Source of the DNA: CAZQHK01 sp964593455
Lineage (GTDB): Bacteria > Muiribacteriota > CAYSPT01
Length of the DNA: 7,915 bases
Direction of reading: 5' to 3'
Assembly: GCA_964593455.1 (NCBI GenBank)
Contig: CAZQHK010000071.1
Coordinates: 1-7,915 of the forward strand
Positions 7,399 to 7,915 of this stretch are shown here, piece after piece. Below the pieces are notes generated by a model. It was not told where the DNA came from. It was given only the letters and a program-made list of their open reading frames with translations, and did not search any database. Both the position numbers and the translations under genes were made by a program. Every line of letters begins with the position of its first letter. Position 1 is the stretch's first letter.

Positions 7399-7408
7399 TG
7401 AGGAGGTG
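7399..7408 (+). promoter_or_regulatory. Near-ideal ribosome binding site before a GTG start
   Basis: AGGAGGTG (7401-7408) is complementary to the canonical 3' end of 16S rRNA over eight bases and lies 8 nt before GTG at 7417. It decides the start: this GTG begins a typical signal peptide, and no better-placed ATG exists. Strong translation is implied. Confidence 0.85.
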
Positions 7409-7416
7409 TTTTAGTA

Positions 7417-7915
7417 GTGAAGAAAGCTGCTGTTATTCTAAGTCTCAGTCTTCTGGCGCTAATGATGGTATCTGCAACTGTGGAAGCTCAGCCTGAAATT
7501 GAGGGGATGCCCACTGATCTGCCTTTACCCGGTATAGAGCATCAAGGACCTCCCGATGGAGAGCTTCCGGAGCTCCCGGAGACCCGTGATCCGAGAATCT
7601 GCGATGTGGAAATTCCGGAAACTCGTGATCCGAGGACCTGTGATGTGTCGATCCCCGAAACCCGTGATCCACGGACCTGTGACATCGAGATCCCCGAGAC
7701 CCGTGACCCTAGGAAGTGCGATATCGAGTTACCCGAGACCCGCGACCCCCGCAAATGCGATATAGAGTTACCCGAGACCCGCGACCCCCGCAAATGCGAT
7801 ATCGAGTTACCCGAGACCCGCGACCCCCGCAAATGCGATATCGAGTTACCCGAAACCCGCGACCCTAGGAAGTGCGATATAGAGTTACCCGAGACCCGCG
7901 ACCCTAGGAAGTGCG
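7417..7915 (+). CDS. Exported protein of 13-residue single-cysteine repeats (3' end outside window)
   Basis: I do not recognise the family. 166 codons are visible, still open at the window edge. The signal peptide is MKKAAV plus a hydrophobic core to about residue 20, with likely cleavage after VEA (residue 24). An acidic, proline-rich spacer (25-52) follows. From residue 53 come 13-residue units, consensus [LI]PETRDPR[KT]CD[IV]E: eight complete and a ninth cut by the window. The only cysteines are one per unit, at residues 62, 75, 88 and so on to 166, exactly 13 apart. Each unit has two prolines, four acidic and three basic residues, which argues against a helix and for an extended or beta-solenoid array. 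The first three units diverge slightly (Ile or Thr for Lys before Cys); later ones are identical in protein. Export means the cysteines could form disulfides or bind metal or a cofactor; that is inference. Confidence 0.85.
   Translation, partial: MKKAAVILSLSLLALMMVSATVEAQPEIEGMPTDLPLPGIEHQGPPDGELPELPETRDPRICDVEIPETRDPRTCDVSIPETRDPRTCDIEIPETRDPRKCDIELPETRDPRKCDIELPETRDPRKCDIELPETRDPRKCDIELPETRDPRKCDIELPETRDPRKC
7573..7915 (+). repeat. 39-bp coding tandem repeat array
   Basis: Units begin at 7573, 7612, 7651, 7690, 7729, 7768, 7807, 7846 and 7885 with no length variation; the last is truncated by the window end. Units 5-9 encode the same residues but use two different codon sets for Pro-Arg-Lys (CCC CGC AAA, or CCT AGG AAG). 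The array probably continues past the window. Confidence 0.97.

Larger units (their letters stand above)
7217..7416. other. Intergenic region between the two repeat-protein genes
   Basis: About 200 nt. It holds two hairpins (7264-7297 and 7304-7332), a promoter (7343-7371) and the ribosome binding site of the next gene (7399-7408). No small gene with a Shine-Dalgarno was found. Frame 7201-7368 happens to be open but lacks a usable start. Confidence 0.7.

Noticed and set aside
7542..7832. Minus-strand repeat frame (RGSRVSGNSISH-like units) opposite the cysteine repeats
   Set aside because: The 39-bp repeat lacks stops in several frames; only the plus frame at 7417 has a promoter, a strong ribosome binding site and a signal peptide.
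6824..7915. Unit lengths of 39 residues (EF-hand) and 39 bases (cysteine repeat)
   Set aside because: The numbers match but the sequences are unrelated, so a common origin of the two arrays is not supported.
7573..7915. Short regular repeats resembling a CRISPR array
   Set aside because: The units are contiguous without unique spacers and form one open reading frame.
7573..7915. LPET in each repeat as a sortase signal
   Set aside because: A sortase site needs LPXTG followed by a membrane segment and basic tail; here Arg follows and the motif is internal and repeated, in an apparently Gram-negative genome.

Overview
The window suggests a Gram-negative bacterium. It carries a complete tripartite envelope efflux system, including an outer-membrane lipoprotein channel, and two further genes with Sec-type signal peptides. 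GC content is moderate, roughly in the low fifties by eye. The style of the pump proteins resembles Desulfobacterota and related lineages, but that placement is only a weak inference and no rRNA or other marker is present.

Left and centre (1-6372, minus strand): a compact operon transcribed right to left in the order TetR regulator, TolC/NodT-type outer-membrane factor, HlyD-type membrane fusion protein, RND (HAE1/AcrB-like) permease. Spacing is tight: 25 nt between regulator and channel, a 4-nt ATGA overlap between channel and adaptor, and 39 nt between adaptor and permease. The permease has 1042 codons without a stop and leaves the window within a few residues of its expected C-terminus. 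It keeps the Asp-Asp pair of TM4 but has no lysine at the TM10 proton-relay position. In front of the regulator, a perfect 16-bp palindrome (6418-6433) lies just downstream of the -10 box of a good promoter, as expected for an autorepressing TetR that controls the whole operon.

Right (6578-7915, plus strand, divergent): two small exported repeat proteins. The first is a secreted protein of four EF-hand calcium loops joined by very highly charged segments; its middle is a nearly perfect 117-bp tandem duplication. The second has its own promoter, an ideal ribosome binding site and a GTG start. It is a signal peptide followed by a 13-residue repeat, consensus [LI]PETRDPR[KT]CD[IV]E, with exactly one cysteine per unit. 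Eight full units and part of a ninth are visible before the window ends. I do not recognise this repeat family; it is the best candidate for something undescribed here.

How the parts work together: the four minus-strand genes should form one inducible drug or toxic-compound exporter. The two plus-strand genes are probably a separate unit of envelope or extracellular proteins, one binding calcium and one able to form disulfides or bind metal. No sequence evidence ties them to the pump beyond the shared divergent intergenic region.
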